This document shows positions 7,694 through 16,507 of a DNA stretch of 64,000 nt, piece after piece. Under the pieces are notes generated by a model. It made no database searches, was not told where the DNA came from, and saw nothing but the letters and a program-made list of their open reading frames with translations. Made by a program: the position numbers and the translations under genes. Position 1 is the first letter of the stretch; every line of letters begins with the position of its first letter. Source of the stretch: Bacillus tianshenii (GTDB taxonomy: Bacteria; Bacillota; Bacilli; Bacillales; Bacillaceae_N); the NCBI GenBank assembly GCA_020524525.2, contig CP129018.1, forward strand, positions 3,662,001 through 3,726,000, in the 5' to 3' direction.

Positions 7694-9115
7694 GTGGCGC
7701 TCACAGCAGCTCATTGGGTCTATGCCCTTGTGACATTTGTTGTTATCGTGACGATGATTTTTCGAAAAGGTGTTGTCTTGCCGACATTATTAGGCACCTT
7801 TCTCGTTGCTTGGATTTATAAGGGCGATATTGTCAGTGGCTTTACATCCGTTTTCAATGCCAACTTAACAGCCGCAAGAGAGCTGTTCAGTATCTTTCTA
7901 ATTATTACGTTCATGGTGGCATTGCTTCACGTTTTGAAGGACTTAGGTGCAGATAAGCAGATGATTACGCCGATTCAGAAAGTCATGAAAAACGGCCATA
8001 TCGCCTATATTGTACTCATTGCTGTTACATTTATTATTTCATTATTCTTCTGGCCGACACCTGCTGTTCCGTTAATCTGTGCATTGCTTGTGCCTGCTGC
8101 TGTCCGCTCTGGCTTGCCGATAATGGGTGCGGCGATGGCTGTCGCGCTTGCAGGGCAGGGGATGGCGCTTTCTTCAGACTATGTCATGCAAATTGCCCCA
8201 ATGTTAAGCGCGAAATCAGCGGGGATTGACAAAGCGTTAGTAGCAGATAAAGCCCTTGTGCTGTCACTAATTACAGGTGGCATTGCGATTTTACTAGCGT
8301 ACCTTGGGATTCGAAAGCAAATGAGAAGCCCGAATGACCCATTGAATGAACAGGAGCTATCATTACTGCAAGGAAACGAAATGACAGAAGTGAAAGAAAA
8401 GGTAACAAAGCCTTTCTGGGGAAAATTATTTGCTGTTTTAGTACCCCTCTCTATGTTCAGTGTGATGGTGTATATGTCGTATACGAAATTTAGTAGTGGA
8501 CGTATGGGCGGCTTTGAAGGCGGCGATGGTGCAGCGTTTATCGGCGGTGTAGCTGTTCTACTGTTAGTATTTGCAACACTTGCTTTTAATCGAAAGCTTG
8601 CACTGGACCGTATAAGCGAATATATAACAGATGGGTTTGTCTTTGCGTTCAAGGCGATGGGACCAGTTATTCCGATTGCAGGCTTCTTCTTCCTCGGAAG
8701 TGGTGAATTTGCTGGGAATATTCTGTCGCTCGGTGATAATCCAAGTCCCGCATTCCTATTTGACCTCGTGCAAGCTTCTCAAACCATTATCCCGCAAAAT
8801 ATGGTATTCTCCGCATTTGGTATTTTGCTTATCGGGATGATTACTGGATTAGATGGGTCAGGTTTCTCCGGCTTGCCATTAACAGGAGCGCTTTCGGGGG
8901 CATTAGCTTCGCAAAATATTGATACAGCAACACTTGCAGCAATCGGACAAATGGGTTCGATTTGGACGGGAGGCGGAACGTTAATCGCGTGGTCTTCGCT
9001 TGTAGCAGTTGCTGGTTTCTGCGGCGTTTCCGTTATGGAGCTTGCCCGAAGAAATTTCTTCCCAGTTGTAATAGGATTAATCATTTCAACGGTTGTTGCA
9101 TTATTCCTTTGGTAG
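7694..9115 (+). CDS. Predicted multi-spanning membrane transporter, substrate unknown
   Basis: Integral membrane protein of 473 aa with roughly 11-12 hydrophobic helices. The layout resembles ion-transporter-superfamily permeases (GntP/NhaC/citrate-carrier like): paired halves, a helix-breaking segment FFWPTPAVPLICALLVPAA near residues 115-135, and a second re-entrant-like segment GLDGSGFSGLPLTGAL near residue 390. A cytoplasmic charged loop separates the halves around residues 215-250. GTG start is preceded by AAAAGGAGG. The substrate cannot be inferred from neighbours. Confidence 0.65.
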   Translation: MALTAAHWVYALVTFVVIVTMIFRKGVVLPTLLGTFLVAWIYKGDIVSGFTSVFNANLTAARELFSIFLIITFMVALLHVLKDLGADKQMITPIQKVMKNGHIAYIVLIAVTFIISLFFWPTPAVPLICALLVPAAVRSGLPIMGAAMAVALAGQGMALSSDYVMQIAPMLSAKSAGIDKALVADKALVLSLITGGIAILLAYLGIRKQMRSPNDPLNEQELSLLQGNEMTEVKEKVTKPFWGKLFAVLVPLSMFSVMVYMSYTKFSSGRMGGFEGGDGAAFIGGVAVLLLVFATLAFNRKLALDRISEYITDGFVFAFKAMGPVIPIAGFFFLGSGEFAGNILSLGDNPSPAFLFDLVQASQTIIPQNMVFSAFGILLIGMITGLDGSGFSGLPLTGALSGALASQNIDTATLAAIGQMGSIWTGGGTLIAWSSLVAVAGFCGVSVMELARRNFFPVVIGLIISTVVALFLW

Positions 9116-9126
9116 TTTCTAAGTAA

Positions 9127-9156
9127 GAAAGAGGTTGACTACAGGTCAGCCTCTTT
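9127..9156 (+). terminator. Terminator after transporter gene
   Basis: AAAGAGGTTGAC and GTCAGCCTCTTT form a 10-12-bp stem around a short loop. The T tract is short. Confidence 0.6.
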
Positions 9157-9170
9157 GCAATTCTTGCCAC

Positions 9171-9199
9171 TTGGAATTTTTGTAAGAAACCGCTAATCT
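9171..9199 (+). promoter_or_regulatory. Candidate promoter of the KASIII-like operon
   Basis: TTGGAA (9171-9176) and TAATCT (9194-9199) lie 17 bp apart, about 47 bp upstream of the first start codon. This is a moderate sigma-A match and the only reasonable candidate seen. Confidence 0.4.
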
Positions 9200-9245
9200 G
9201 TAGATAAACAAGTTTAAGTGATTGGAAATATTGGAGGGGAATCCC

Positions 9246-10238
9246 GTGCTCAACGTTAAAATTACTGCTACTGCAACATACTTACCGAAACGAGTCGTCA
9301 CATCCGAAGAAGTAGATGTGCGAATCGGCGAGAAAGCGGGCTGGTCAGAGAAGAAAAGCGGTGTGCGTACCCGTCATTTTGCAGACCATGAAACAGCAAG
9401 TGAAATGGGTGCATTGGCTGCAATAAAGGCATTGAAGAAAGCAAACCTTACATATGAAGACCTTGATTGTATTGTCTGTGCATCAGGGGTGCCTCAGCAA
9501 GCGATCCCGTGTACAGCCGCACTCGTACAAGAGCAGTTAGGCAAGCAGATGAGCGGAACCCCTTGCTTTGACGTAAATGCTACCTGCCTTAGCTTTGTGA
9601 CAGCACTTGATATGATGTCGTATGCCATTGAAGCAAATCGTTATCGCAGAATATGTATTATTTCAAGTGAAATCGCCTCTGCCGGCTTAGATTGGGAGAA
9701 TAAAGAAAGTGCAGCCCTTTTCGGAGATGGGGCAGTGGCTGTCATTGTGGAGAGAGCTTCTGATGAGGATTCTAGTAAAATCATTCATGCCAAGATGGAG
9801 ACCTATTCAAAGGGAGCTCATTTTACTGAAATACGAGGCGGTGGAACAATGATTTCTCCGCGCCATTACGATAAAGCAGATGAAAAAGATTTCTTGTTTG
9901 ATATGAACGGAAGAGCGATTTTCCGTCTTACATCTACGTTAATGACCGATTATTTAGACCGTTTATTTGCGCCTGTCCCTTATTCATTGGATGACATTGA
10001 ACTTGTGATTCCACATCAAGCAAGTCAAATGGCAATGGGGATTATTCGCAAGAAAATGGGTGTGCCTGAAGAGAGGTTTATGAATATTATCAGCACATAC
10101 GGAAATACGATTGCTGCGTCTATTCCGATGGCTCTGCATGAAGCGATTGAAACAGAGAGAATCAAACGTGGGGATCGGATTCTCTTGCTTGGAACGTCAG
10201 CTGGTTTGTCTATCGGAGGAATGATTCTTGAATACTAG
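9246..10238 (+). CDS. 3-oxoacyl-ACP synthase III-like ketosynthase
   Basis: Thiolase-fold condensing enzyme of 330 aa. Cys114 in NATCLSF, His257 in IPHQAS and Asn287 in YGNTIAASIP form the KASIII Cys-His-Asn triad, so it should be catalytically competent. Such enzymes condense an acyl-CoA or acyl-ACP with malonyl-ACP, or, as in OleA, two acyl-CoAs. The GTG at 9246 is chosen because GGAGGGG precedes it; the TTG at 9222 has no site. It opens a seven-gene coupled operon, so it is more likely to serve a special pathway than housekeeping fatty acid synthesis. It overlaps the next gene by 11 nt. Confidence 0.85.
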   Translation: MLNVKITATATYLPKRVVTSEEVDVRIGEKAGWSEKKSGVRTRHFADHETASEMGALAAIKALKKANLTYEDLDCIVCASGVPQQAIPCTAALVQEQLGKQMSGTPCFDVNATCLSFVTALDMMSYAIEANRYRRICIISSEIASAGLDWENKESAALFGDGAVAVIVERASDEDSSKIIHAKMETYSKGAHFTEIRGGGTMISPRHYDKADEKDFLFDMNGRAIFRLTSTLMTDYLDRLFAPVPYSLDDIELVIPHQASQMAMGIIRKKMGVPEERFMNIISTYGNTIAASIPMALHEAIETERIKRGDRILLLGTSAGLSIGGMILEY

Positions 10239-11379
10239 CGTTGTGTTAGTTACAGGTGGACGAGCACCTGCCACACTTGAGCTCATTCGCAGCCTCGGAA
10301 AGCAAGGCCACCGCATCATTGTCGCTGAAAGCTTCCCGTTTCACTTATCGAAGGCTTCACGCTACGTATTTAAGCATTACGATTTGCCGAGTCCGTGTAA
10401 GGAATACGAGCGCTTTGTAAGTGAGCTAGAGAACATTATAAGAGCTGAGCAAGTTGAGCTGCTCATCCCGACATGTGAGGAAATCTTCTATATTGCAAAA
10501 GCAAAACAACACCTATCGAAGCATTGTCGTGTCTTTGTTGATCAGTTTGACAAACTGATTACCTTACATAATAAATACGAGTTTATAAAGCTTGCAGAAC
10601 ACGTTGGGCTGGTGGTTCCTAAGACTTTTCTTGTCGAAAGCACGGAGCAATTAGAACGGTTGGCTGACAAAGAAAGACCAGCGATTCTGAAGCCTGTCTA
10701 TTCTAGATTTTCAACCTCGGTAAGAAAGCTTTCTGGTGATGAGAGCTTGCCGCCGCTTGATATCACGCCTGCATTTCCGTGGGTCTACCAACACTATATC
10801 GAAGGAAAGCAGTATTGCAGCTATTCCGTTGCGTATGAAGGAAAGCTTTTGCTTCATAGTGTGTATGAAACAGAATGGACAGCAGGAGGAGGTGCAAGCA
10901 TTACATTTGCACCTGTGGAAAGCGAGCAAATTAAGAAGTGGGTTGAAACATTCGTTGCGGCTTATCACTTTTCAGGGCAGATAGCTTTTGATTTTATCAA
11001 ACAAGGTGAGGCGTTGTTTGCGATTGAATGTAATCCACGCTTAACGAGCGGTATTCACTTATTTCGCGGTGTCGATATTTCGTCTGCTTTCTTACAATCG
11101 TATGGGCAAAAATTAATTCAACCAAACCCTGAAAAACAGGTTGCCTTAACGTTAGCGATGGTTTTAGAATTGTCGAAGCTTCGGACGTGGAAGCAGTGGA
11201 AAGAGTGGTTAGCAGTGATGCAGGATGCTGAGGACGGTGTGTATGAGCGTGGCGATTGGAGGCCGGTAAGTTATCAGTTTGTTAGCTATTTTCATCTGTG
11301 GAGGAAAGCTCGGCGGTTAAAGATTTCAATCTTAGAAGCTACAACGGAAGATATTCAATGGGATGGTGATGCAACATGA
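10228..11379 (+). CDS. ATP-grasp ligase of the KASIII operon
   Basis: Soluble protein of 383 aa with a preATP-grasp domain (VLVTGGRAPATLELIRSLGKQGH), then an ATP-grasp fold: a lysine strand at RPAILKPVYSRFS, and a metal-binding end of the fold at GQIAFDFIKQGEALFAIECNPRLTSGIH with the ExNPR motif. ATP-grasp enzymes join a carboxylate, through an acyl-phosphate, to an amine or other nucleophile. The TTG start has GGAGGA seven bases before it, inside the preceding gene. The substrate is unknown. In this operon it may conjugate the acyl product to an amino compound. Confidence 0.8.
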   Translation: MNTSVVLVTGGRAPATLELIRSLGKQGHRIIVAESFPFHLSKASRYVFKHYDLPSPCKEYERFVSELENIIRAEQVELLIPTCEEIFYIAKAKQHLSKHCRVFVDQFDKLITLHNKYEFIKLAEHVGLVVPKTFLVESTEQLERLADKERPAILKPVYSRFSTSVRKLSGDESLPPLDITPAFPWVYQHYIEGKQYCSYSVAYEGKLLLHSVYETEWTAGGGASITFAPVESEQIKKWVETFVAAYHFSGQIAFDFIKQGEALFAIECNPRLTSGIHLFRGVDISSAFLQSYGQKLIQPNPEKQVALTLAMVLELSKLRTWKQWKEWLAVMQDAEDGVYERGDWRPVSYQFVSYFHLWRKARRLKISILEATTEDIQWDGDAT

Positions 11380-12371
11380 AGGCAGTTGTCACAGGAGCCA
11401 CTGGGTTTCTCGGCCGGAAAACAGCTCGGCGGCTTCAAGGCTTAGGTTATAACGTTATCGCGCTTGGGCGTAATCAGGAAATTGGTGAAATGCTTCAGCG
11501 GGAGGGACTTGCTTTTGAAGCCGTTGACTTGAACGAGACGCAGCGATTGAAAGCGGTGTGTGCAGGAGCAGATTATGTTATTCACTGTGCGGCCTTGTCC
11601 TCACCTTGGGGAGATTATGACGCCTTTTATTCCGCAAATGTCCTTGGGACGCAATCGATCCTTGCAGCGTGTGATCAAGCTTGTTTGAAGCGATTTGTCC
11701 ATATCTCGACGCCTAGCCTTTATTTTCAATTTGATGAGCGGTTGAATATTGCGGAGGATGACCCGTTGCCGGCAACATTTGTGAACCACTATGCGGAAAC
11801 GAAGTATTTAGCAGAACGAGTGGTTGATGAGGCATTTCAACAAGGCATGCCTGTGATCACAATTCGTCCTCGGGCGTTATTTGGCCCTGAGGACCATACA
11901 ATTATCCCGCGTTTAATTGAAACGAATCGAAAGAAATTTATCCCATTAATTCATGACGGACAGGCTTTGCTTGATTTAACGTATGTTGAAAATGTCGTTG
12001 AAGCGATTTTGCTTTGCATGGACTCGCCGGAAGCGTCACTAGGTGAGAAATACAACATTACAAATGGTGAACGTGTCCATTTGAAAGATATATTAGAAAA
12101 GGTTTTCGACCAGCTGGATATGCCTTTCAATACGAAGAAAATCCCTTTTTCAGTTGCTTTTTCACTTGCCGGGTTAATGGAGTGGGGTGCTAAACATTTC
12201 CGAAACAATGAAGAGCCGCCGCTTACACGCTATACCGTAAGCGTCCTAGCGAAGAGCCAAACACTTTCAATTGAAAAAGCGAAACGAGAGCTTGGATATG
12301 AACCTAGAATCAGTATTGAAGAGGGAATACAGCAATTTGTGACATGGTGGAAGGAAGAGAAGCATGATTAA
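11376..12371 (+). CDS. NAD(P)-dependent epimerase/3-beta-HSD-like reductase (OleD-like)
   Basis: Extended SDR of 331 aa. The Rossmann motif GATGFLGRK is at residues 7-15, the catalytic Ser lies in VHISTPSLYF, and the catalytic YxxxK is YAETK. RPRALFGPED is the usual extended-SDR strand. The sequence resembles 3-beta-hydroxysteroid dehydrogenase/OleD proteins, which reduce a beta-keto acyl group to a beta-hydroxy group. It would fit reduction of the ketosynthase product. The ATG overlaps the previous stop by four bases. Confidence 0.8.
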   Translation: MKAVVTGATGFLGRKTARRLQGLGYNVIALGRNQEIGEMLQREGLAFEAVDLNETQRLKAVCAGADYVIHCAALSSPWGDYDAFYSANVLGTQSILAACDQACLKRFVHISTPSLYFQFDERLNIAEDDPLPATFVNHYAETKYLAERVVDEAFQQGMPVITIRPRALFGPEDHTIIPRLIETNRKKFIPLIHDGQALLDLTYVENVVEAILLCMDSPEASLGEKYNITNGERVHLKDILEKVFDQLDMPFNTKKIPFSVAFSLAGLMEWGAKHFRNNEEPPLTRYTVSVLAKSQTLSIEKAKRELGYEPRISIEEGIQQFVTWWKEEKHD

Positions 12372-13233
12372 GCGGACGACATTTTCGAGCGGGCATTGTA
12401 CACAGCTTGAAAAAATTACGAATACAGCAGGGCGCTGGAAAAATGTTGCGTTCCCTGCACTCTATTTTTTATTGCAGCATCCGACAAAAGGAAACATATT
12501 GTTTGATACAGGCTATGCAACGCATTTTATTGAGGGAACGAAGGTATTTCCATATAGTATTTATGCAAGGCTAACGCCTGTTGTATTTGATCCAATGAAT
12601 GGTGCAGTGGAGCAGGTTCGCAAGCTCGGAGTCGAGCCAGAACAGGTGGAGAATATTTTTATTTCACATTTTCATGCGGATCATGTGGCTGGACTGCGAG
12701 ATTTTCCGAAAGCGACGTTTGTTTGTTCGAAAGAGTGCTATGAATTTGTAAAAGGACGAAACGGGATTTCCGCCTTGAAGCAAGCGTTTATCCCAAGCTT
12801 ATTGCCCTATGATTTTGAGGAGCGGATGAAGTTTATTGAGGATTGTCCACGCTTGGAAATACGGGATGAAGACGATGCGGAAGTGAAGAGTCTACAGGAC
12901 GAGTTTGGCGTAGTCTATGATTTGTTTGGAGACCGAAGCTTCTTGTCAATTGCGGTTCCTGGTCATGCGAAGGGACAGCATGGATTGTTTTTCAAGGAAG
13001 ATGGGGGCTATACGTTCCTAATCGCAGATGCGACGTGGGACAGCGGGGCCTATCGAGAGCTTCAGTTGCCGAGCAGGCTGGCAAATCTCGTCCTGCAAAA
13101 TCGAACGCAATTTGAACAAACATTGCAGAAGATCCATCATTTTCATAAGAGGCATCCAGATGTACGAATTATCCCGTCTCATTGTAAGGAGGAACTGACC
13201 TTTGAACAAAGTAGCGCTCGTAACAGGAAGTAA
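12364..13233 (+). CDS. Metallo-beta-lactamase fold hydrolase (lactonase-like)
   Basis: Soluble hydrolase of 289 aa with a dinuclear metal site. The HxHxDH motif is HFHADH near residues 100-105, the next His is in VPGHAKGQHG, the bridging Asp in LIADATWD, and the last His in IIPSHCKEE. The family includes N-acyl-homoserine lactonases, so the substrate may be a lactone or thioester of the operon's product. It overlaps the upstream gene by eight bases and the downstream one by 32 bases. Confidence 0.8.
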   Translation: MIKRTTFSSGHCTQLEKITNTAGRWKNVAFPALYFLLQHPTKGNILFDTGYATHFIEGTKVFPYSIYARLTPVVFDPMNGAVEQVRKLGVEPEQVENIFISHFHADHVAGLRDFPKATFVCSKECYEFVKGRNGISALKQAFIPSLLPYDFEERMKFIEDCPRLEIRDEDDAEVKSLQDEFGVVYDLFGDRSFLSIAVPGHAKGQHGLFFKEDGGYTFLIADATWDSGAYRELQLPSRLANLVLQNRTQFEQTLQKIHHFHKRHPDVRIIPSHCKEELTFEQSSARNRK

Positions 13234-14032
13234 CGGTGGGTTTGGGACAGCGCTTGTAGAAGAGCTGCTTCGCCAGGGCTATTACGTTGTTGCCACAATG
13301 CGAAACTTAGCAAATCAAGCGGCTATCCAAGCGCTTGCACGCACGTTAGGGAAAGCGAATGCTGTTCATTGTATGAAGCTTGATGTGACCGATACAGCCG
13401 ATGTGCACCGGCTTGCTGAGTGGCTGGAGCAGAAGGGTGGAGTTGTTGATCTGCTTATTAATAATGCAGGCTATTGTCAGGGTGGGATTGTCGAAAAATT
13501 AACAGAGGATGAGTGGAAAGCACAATATGACGTGAATTTGTTCGGGGTGATTACTGTTACGAAGGTCTTGCTTCCACTGTTAAGGGGGAGTGAGAAGGCG
13601 AGGATTGTGAATATCAGCAGTGTGAGCGGTCTGCTTGGGTTGCCTGCAATGTCGCCGTATTCGTCAAGCAAATTTGCGCTAGAAGGATTGAGTGAATCCC
13701 TTCGCTTAGAGCTTCTGCCATTTGATATTTCGGTTTCACTTATTGAGCCTGCCTCCTATAAAACAAAAATTTGGGACAAAGGCTTAGCAAATGTCCAAAT
13801 CGCACATGGGGAGTACCAGGAGTTTTTGGACAAAGTGTATGCAGAAGCGGTGCAGTCATTTCAAGGCGGAAGTGACCCTCAAGAAATTCAGCAAGTCATT
13901 CGTCGTATTATCCGAAGCCGTAAGCCAAAGATGCGTTACCAGCTTGGCAGGGATGCCATTTTTCTCTACTGGGCAAAGCGGCTTCTGCCGTGGTCTGTCA
14001 TTGAATGGGTTGTGAAGAGAAAGCTGTTATAA
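13202..14032 (+). CDS. Short-chain dehydrogenase/reductase
   Basis: Classical SDR of 276 aa. The cofactor motif is TGSNGGFG at residues 8-15, NNAG is present near 92, the catalytic Ser is in NISSVSG, and YSSSK gives the Tyr and Lys. A hydrophobic C-terminus (FLYWAKRLLPWSVIEWVV) may associate with the membrane. TTG start is preceded by AAGGAGGAACTGACC, a strong site. This is the second reductase of the operon. Its substrate is unknown. Confidence 0.82.
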   Translation: MNKVALVTGSNGGFGTALVEELLRQGYYVVATMRNLANQAAIQALARTLGKANAVHCMKLDVTDTADVHRLAEWLEQKGGVVDLLINNAGYCQGGIVEKLTEDEWKAQYDVNLFGVITVTKVLLPLLRGSEKARIVNISSVSGLLGLPAMSPYSSSKFALEGLSESLRLELLPFDISVSLIEPASYKTKIWDKGLANVQIAHGEYQEFLDKVYAEAVQSFQGGSDPQEIQQVIRRIIRSRKPKMRYQLGRDAIFLYWAKRLLPWSVIEWVVKRKLL

Positions 14033-14043
14033 GGAGGATGACA

Positions 14044-15342
14044 ATGGATGTTGTAAAAATCTTGTACCATTATTTGCGTACGAAAAAGCGGACTTTCTCT
14101 ACACGTGAAGAATTAGCGGGTTTTCAATACAAAATGATTGAGAAGCACCTTGCTTTCGTGCGTGCTTCCTCTCTGTTTTACCGAAACTTAAAGGAACTGC
14201 CGCTTATGAATAAACAAAAAATGATGGACCACTTTGATGAGTTGAACACAGTTGGTATTTCTAAAGAAGAAGCATTCAAAGTTGCGTTACAGGCTGAGAA
14301 TACACGTGATTTTTCGCCGACAATTGGTGAGATAACAGTCGGCTTATCGAGCGGGACCTCGGGGAACCGTGGAATTTTTTTAGTATCAAAGGAAGAGCGG
14401 CTCATGTGGGCGGGAATTATTTTAGCGAAAGCTCTTCCAAAGGGCATTCTTACAAAGCAGCGGATTGCCTTTTTCTTGCGGGCGAACAGCAATCTCTATA
14501 GCAGTGTTAGCAGTAAGCGTATTTCATTTGGATTCTATGACTTACTGGATGAGCCGGACGCTCACCTTACACGTTTGAATGACACACAGCCTGATGTGTT
14601 AGTTGCTCCGCCTTCGATGATGCGTTATTTAGCAGAACAGAAGAAGCGAGGTCAACTGCGCATTTCCCCGATCAAAGTAATCACAGTTGCGGAAGTATTA
14701 GACCCGCTTGATGAAGCTGTTATTCAAGAGGGGTTTAATCAGCAAGTGCATCAAATCTATCAATGTACAGAAGGATTCTTAGCAACAACATGCTCTCATG
14801 GAACACTTCATTTGAATGAGGACTTAGTGAAGATTGATAAGAAGTTTTTAGATAATGAAAAGACAAAGTTTCATCCGATTATTACGGACTTTACGCGGAA
14901 GACACAGCCGATTATTCGCTATGAGCTCAATGACATTTTGACGCTTAAGGAAAAACCTTGTCCATGCGGCAGTGTGATGACAGCAATTGAGCAAATTGAA
15001 GGCCGCAGTGATGACCTTTTTTATTTTCCGAAACGAGGTGGGGCAGGGGTGAAGGCTGTTTTTCCAGACTTTATTCGAAGAGCCGTTATAACAGCGGATG
15101 ACCGTATTGAAGAATATAAGGTCATCCAGACGAGCCCAAGTCAACTTCACATACATATGAAAACGAAATGTGATAGAGCTGAGGTAGAAGCGAAGGTGAG
15201 AGAAGGTATTCTGGAAGTATTGGAAAGTCAAGGGTGTGAAATTCCTGTCTTTCATTTTCTAGATTATCAGTTCAAACCTGGAGATAAGAAATTACGGCGA
15301 GTTGAAAGGACTTATTCAATTGATGAATGCGGCGATTTATAG
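14044..15342 (+). CDS. Adenylate-forming enzyme, CapK/PaaK (F390 synthetase-related) family
   Basis: Protein of 432 aa in the phenylacetate-CoA-ligase-like branch of adenylating enzymes. The ATP loop is LSSGTSGNRGIF near residues 103-114. A later IYQCTEGFLAT segment corresponds to the A5 region, and DFTRKTQPIIRYELND carries the family RYxxxD motif, followed by a PCPCG cysteine pair. It would activate a carboxylic acid as an acyl-adenylate. ATG 14044 is chosen because AAGGAGG lies at the right spacing. No CoA or carrier partner gene is adjacent, so the acceptor is unknown. Confidence 0.78.
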   Translation: MDVVKILYHYLRTKKRTFSTREELAGFQYKMIEKHLAFVRASSLFYRNLKELPLMNKQKMMDHFDELNTVGISKEEAFKVALQAENTRDFSPTIGEITVGLSSGTSGNRGIFLVSKEERLMWAGIILAKALPKGILTKQRIAFFLRANSNLYSSVSSKRISFGFYDLLDEPDAHLTRLNDTQPDVLVAPPSMMRYLAEQKKRGQLRISPIKVITVAEVLDPLDEAVIQEGFNQQVHQIYQCTEGFLATTCSHGTLHLNEDLVKIDKKFLDNEKTKFHPIITDFTRKTQPIIRYELNDILTLKEKPCPCGSVMTAIEQIEGRSDDLFYFPKRGGAGVKAVFPDFIRRAVITADDRIEEYKVIQTSPSQLHIHMKTKCDRAEVEAKVREGILEVLESQGCEIPVFHFLDYQFKPGDKKLRRVERTYSIDECGDL

Positions 15343-16471
15343 ACGTGAAGCAATCGCAACCATTCCTTGGGAGGATTATCAAGATGGGGAAACGATGAAA
15401 CGTTATTTCCTGCCTCTTATTGAAAAGGGCACAACAACATACGTTAAGAATGTACAAACAGAAATGCTCTTTATTGGCTGTGGCGACGTGTTACTCCCTG
15501 TCAGCCGCAATGAAGAAGAATATACGAATTCATATGTGACATCACCATTTACCCACTATATTTCCTATGCGAAAGAGGAACTGCGCTTCTTAAATATTCC
15601 AGCAGTTGCCCCATTGCTTGAAGGCTTGCTTTCAAGGCTTGGAAAGCGAGCGCAGAAATCACAAGTGAATAAAATCATATATGTGAACAACTGGCTTCTT
15701 TCCACGAATTTGTATGTGAAGGTGAGTGATGAGCAGCTGCAGGCGATCACTGCAAGGCTTGTGCATGAATTTCCTGATTATCTTATCGCCTTTCGTTCGC
15801 TCATTAAACGGCTGCACACTCCTATTATTCATGCGCTAGAAGCTAGTGGTTTTTCTGCGGTGCCAAGCCGTTATGTGTATCTCTTTGGGGATGTGGAAGA
15901 GGAAGCGTTGAATGCCAAGCAACGAAAGCAGATTCGCCAGGATAAGAAGTTGATTGAGAAGCACGGCTATGAAGTGGTCTCGAAAGAACAGCTGACAGAA
16001 GAAGACTATTCACAAATCGTCGCGCTCTACAACGCCCTATACTTAGAGCGTTATTCCTATCATAATCCACAATTTACAGAGAGGTATATGAAGAACTTAG
16101 TTGAGAGCGGGTTTGGCACTGTAAAAGGGTTAAGGCGAAATGGCAGGCTTGAGGGTGTTATCATTTACGTGACATTAACTGGTGTTCTAACAACACCTGT
16201 ACTTGGCTATGATACGTCACTACCGAAAGAGTATGGGATGTATCGAATGTTAACGTATTTAATTTATGAGGAAGCGAAGGAAAACAAACTGTTTCTTCAT
16301 CGAAGTGCTGGAGCAGGGCAGTTTAAATATAACCGAGGTTCGACTGGTGAAGCGGAATACACTCTTTTGTATATGAAGCACCTTCCGCAGTCACGTCGCC
16401 GGATTTGGAAGCTGTTTGATTTTATCTTAAGACGATTTATTATCCCAACAGTTGAAAAGAAGAAATTATAA
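15323..16471 (+). CDS. GNAT/FemAB-like acyltransferase, last gene of the KASIII operon
   Basis: Protein of 382 aa. The C-terminal half resembles BioF2/FemAB-like acyltransferase folds: LEGVIIYVTLTGVLTTPVLGYDTSLP, then LHRSAGAGQFKYNRGSTGEAEY, a characteristic end motif. The N-terminal half has no clear match by eye. The start overlaps the previous gene by 20 bases, with AAAGGA upstream. It could transfer an acyl group made by the operon to an amine, or transfer an aminoacyl group. The hairpin after it ends the operon. Confidence 0.65.
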   Translation: MNAAIYRREAIATIPWEDYQDGETMKRYFLPLIEKGTTTYVKNVQTEMLFIGCGDVLLPVSRNEEEYTNSYVTSPFTHYISYAKEELRFLNIPAVAPLLEGLLSRLGKRAQKSQVNKIIYVNNWLLSTNLYVKVSDEQLQAITARLVHEFPDYLIAFRSLIKRLHTPIIHALEASGFSAVPSRYVYLFGDVEEEALNAKQRKQIRQDKKLIEKHGYEVVSKEQLTEEDYSQIVALYNALYLERYSYHNPQFTERYMKNLVESGFGTVKGLRRNGRLEGVIIYVTLTGVLTTPVLGYDTSLPKEYGMYRMLTYLIYEEAKENKLFLHRSAGAGQFKYNRGSTGEAEYTLLYMKHLPQSRRRIWKLFDFILRRFIIPTVEKKKL

Positions 16472-16505
16472 AAGCTCACTCCGTCAATTTGAGAGTGAGC
16501 TTTTC
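16470..16505. terminator. Bidirectional terminator, KASIII operon and adenine deaminase
   Basis: AAAAGCTCACTC and GAGTGAGCTTTT form a 12-bp stem between convergent genes. Confidence 0.85.
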
Positions 16506-16507
16506 GT

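Noticed and set aside
7694-9115. Naming the transporter as a gluconate (GntP) or Na+/H+ (NhaC) carrier
   Set aside because: The topology is similar, but no motif specific to either family could be confirmed by eye.
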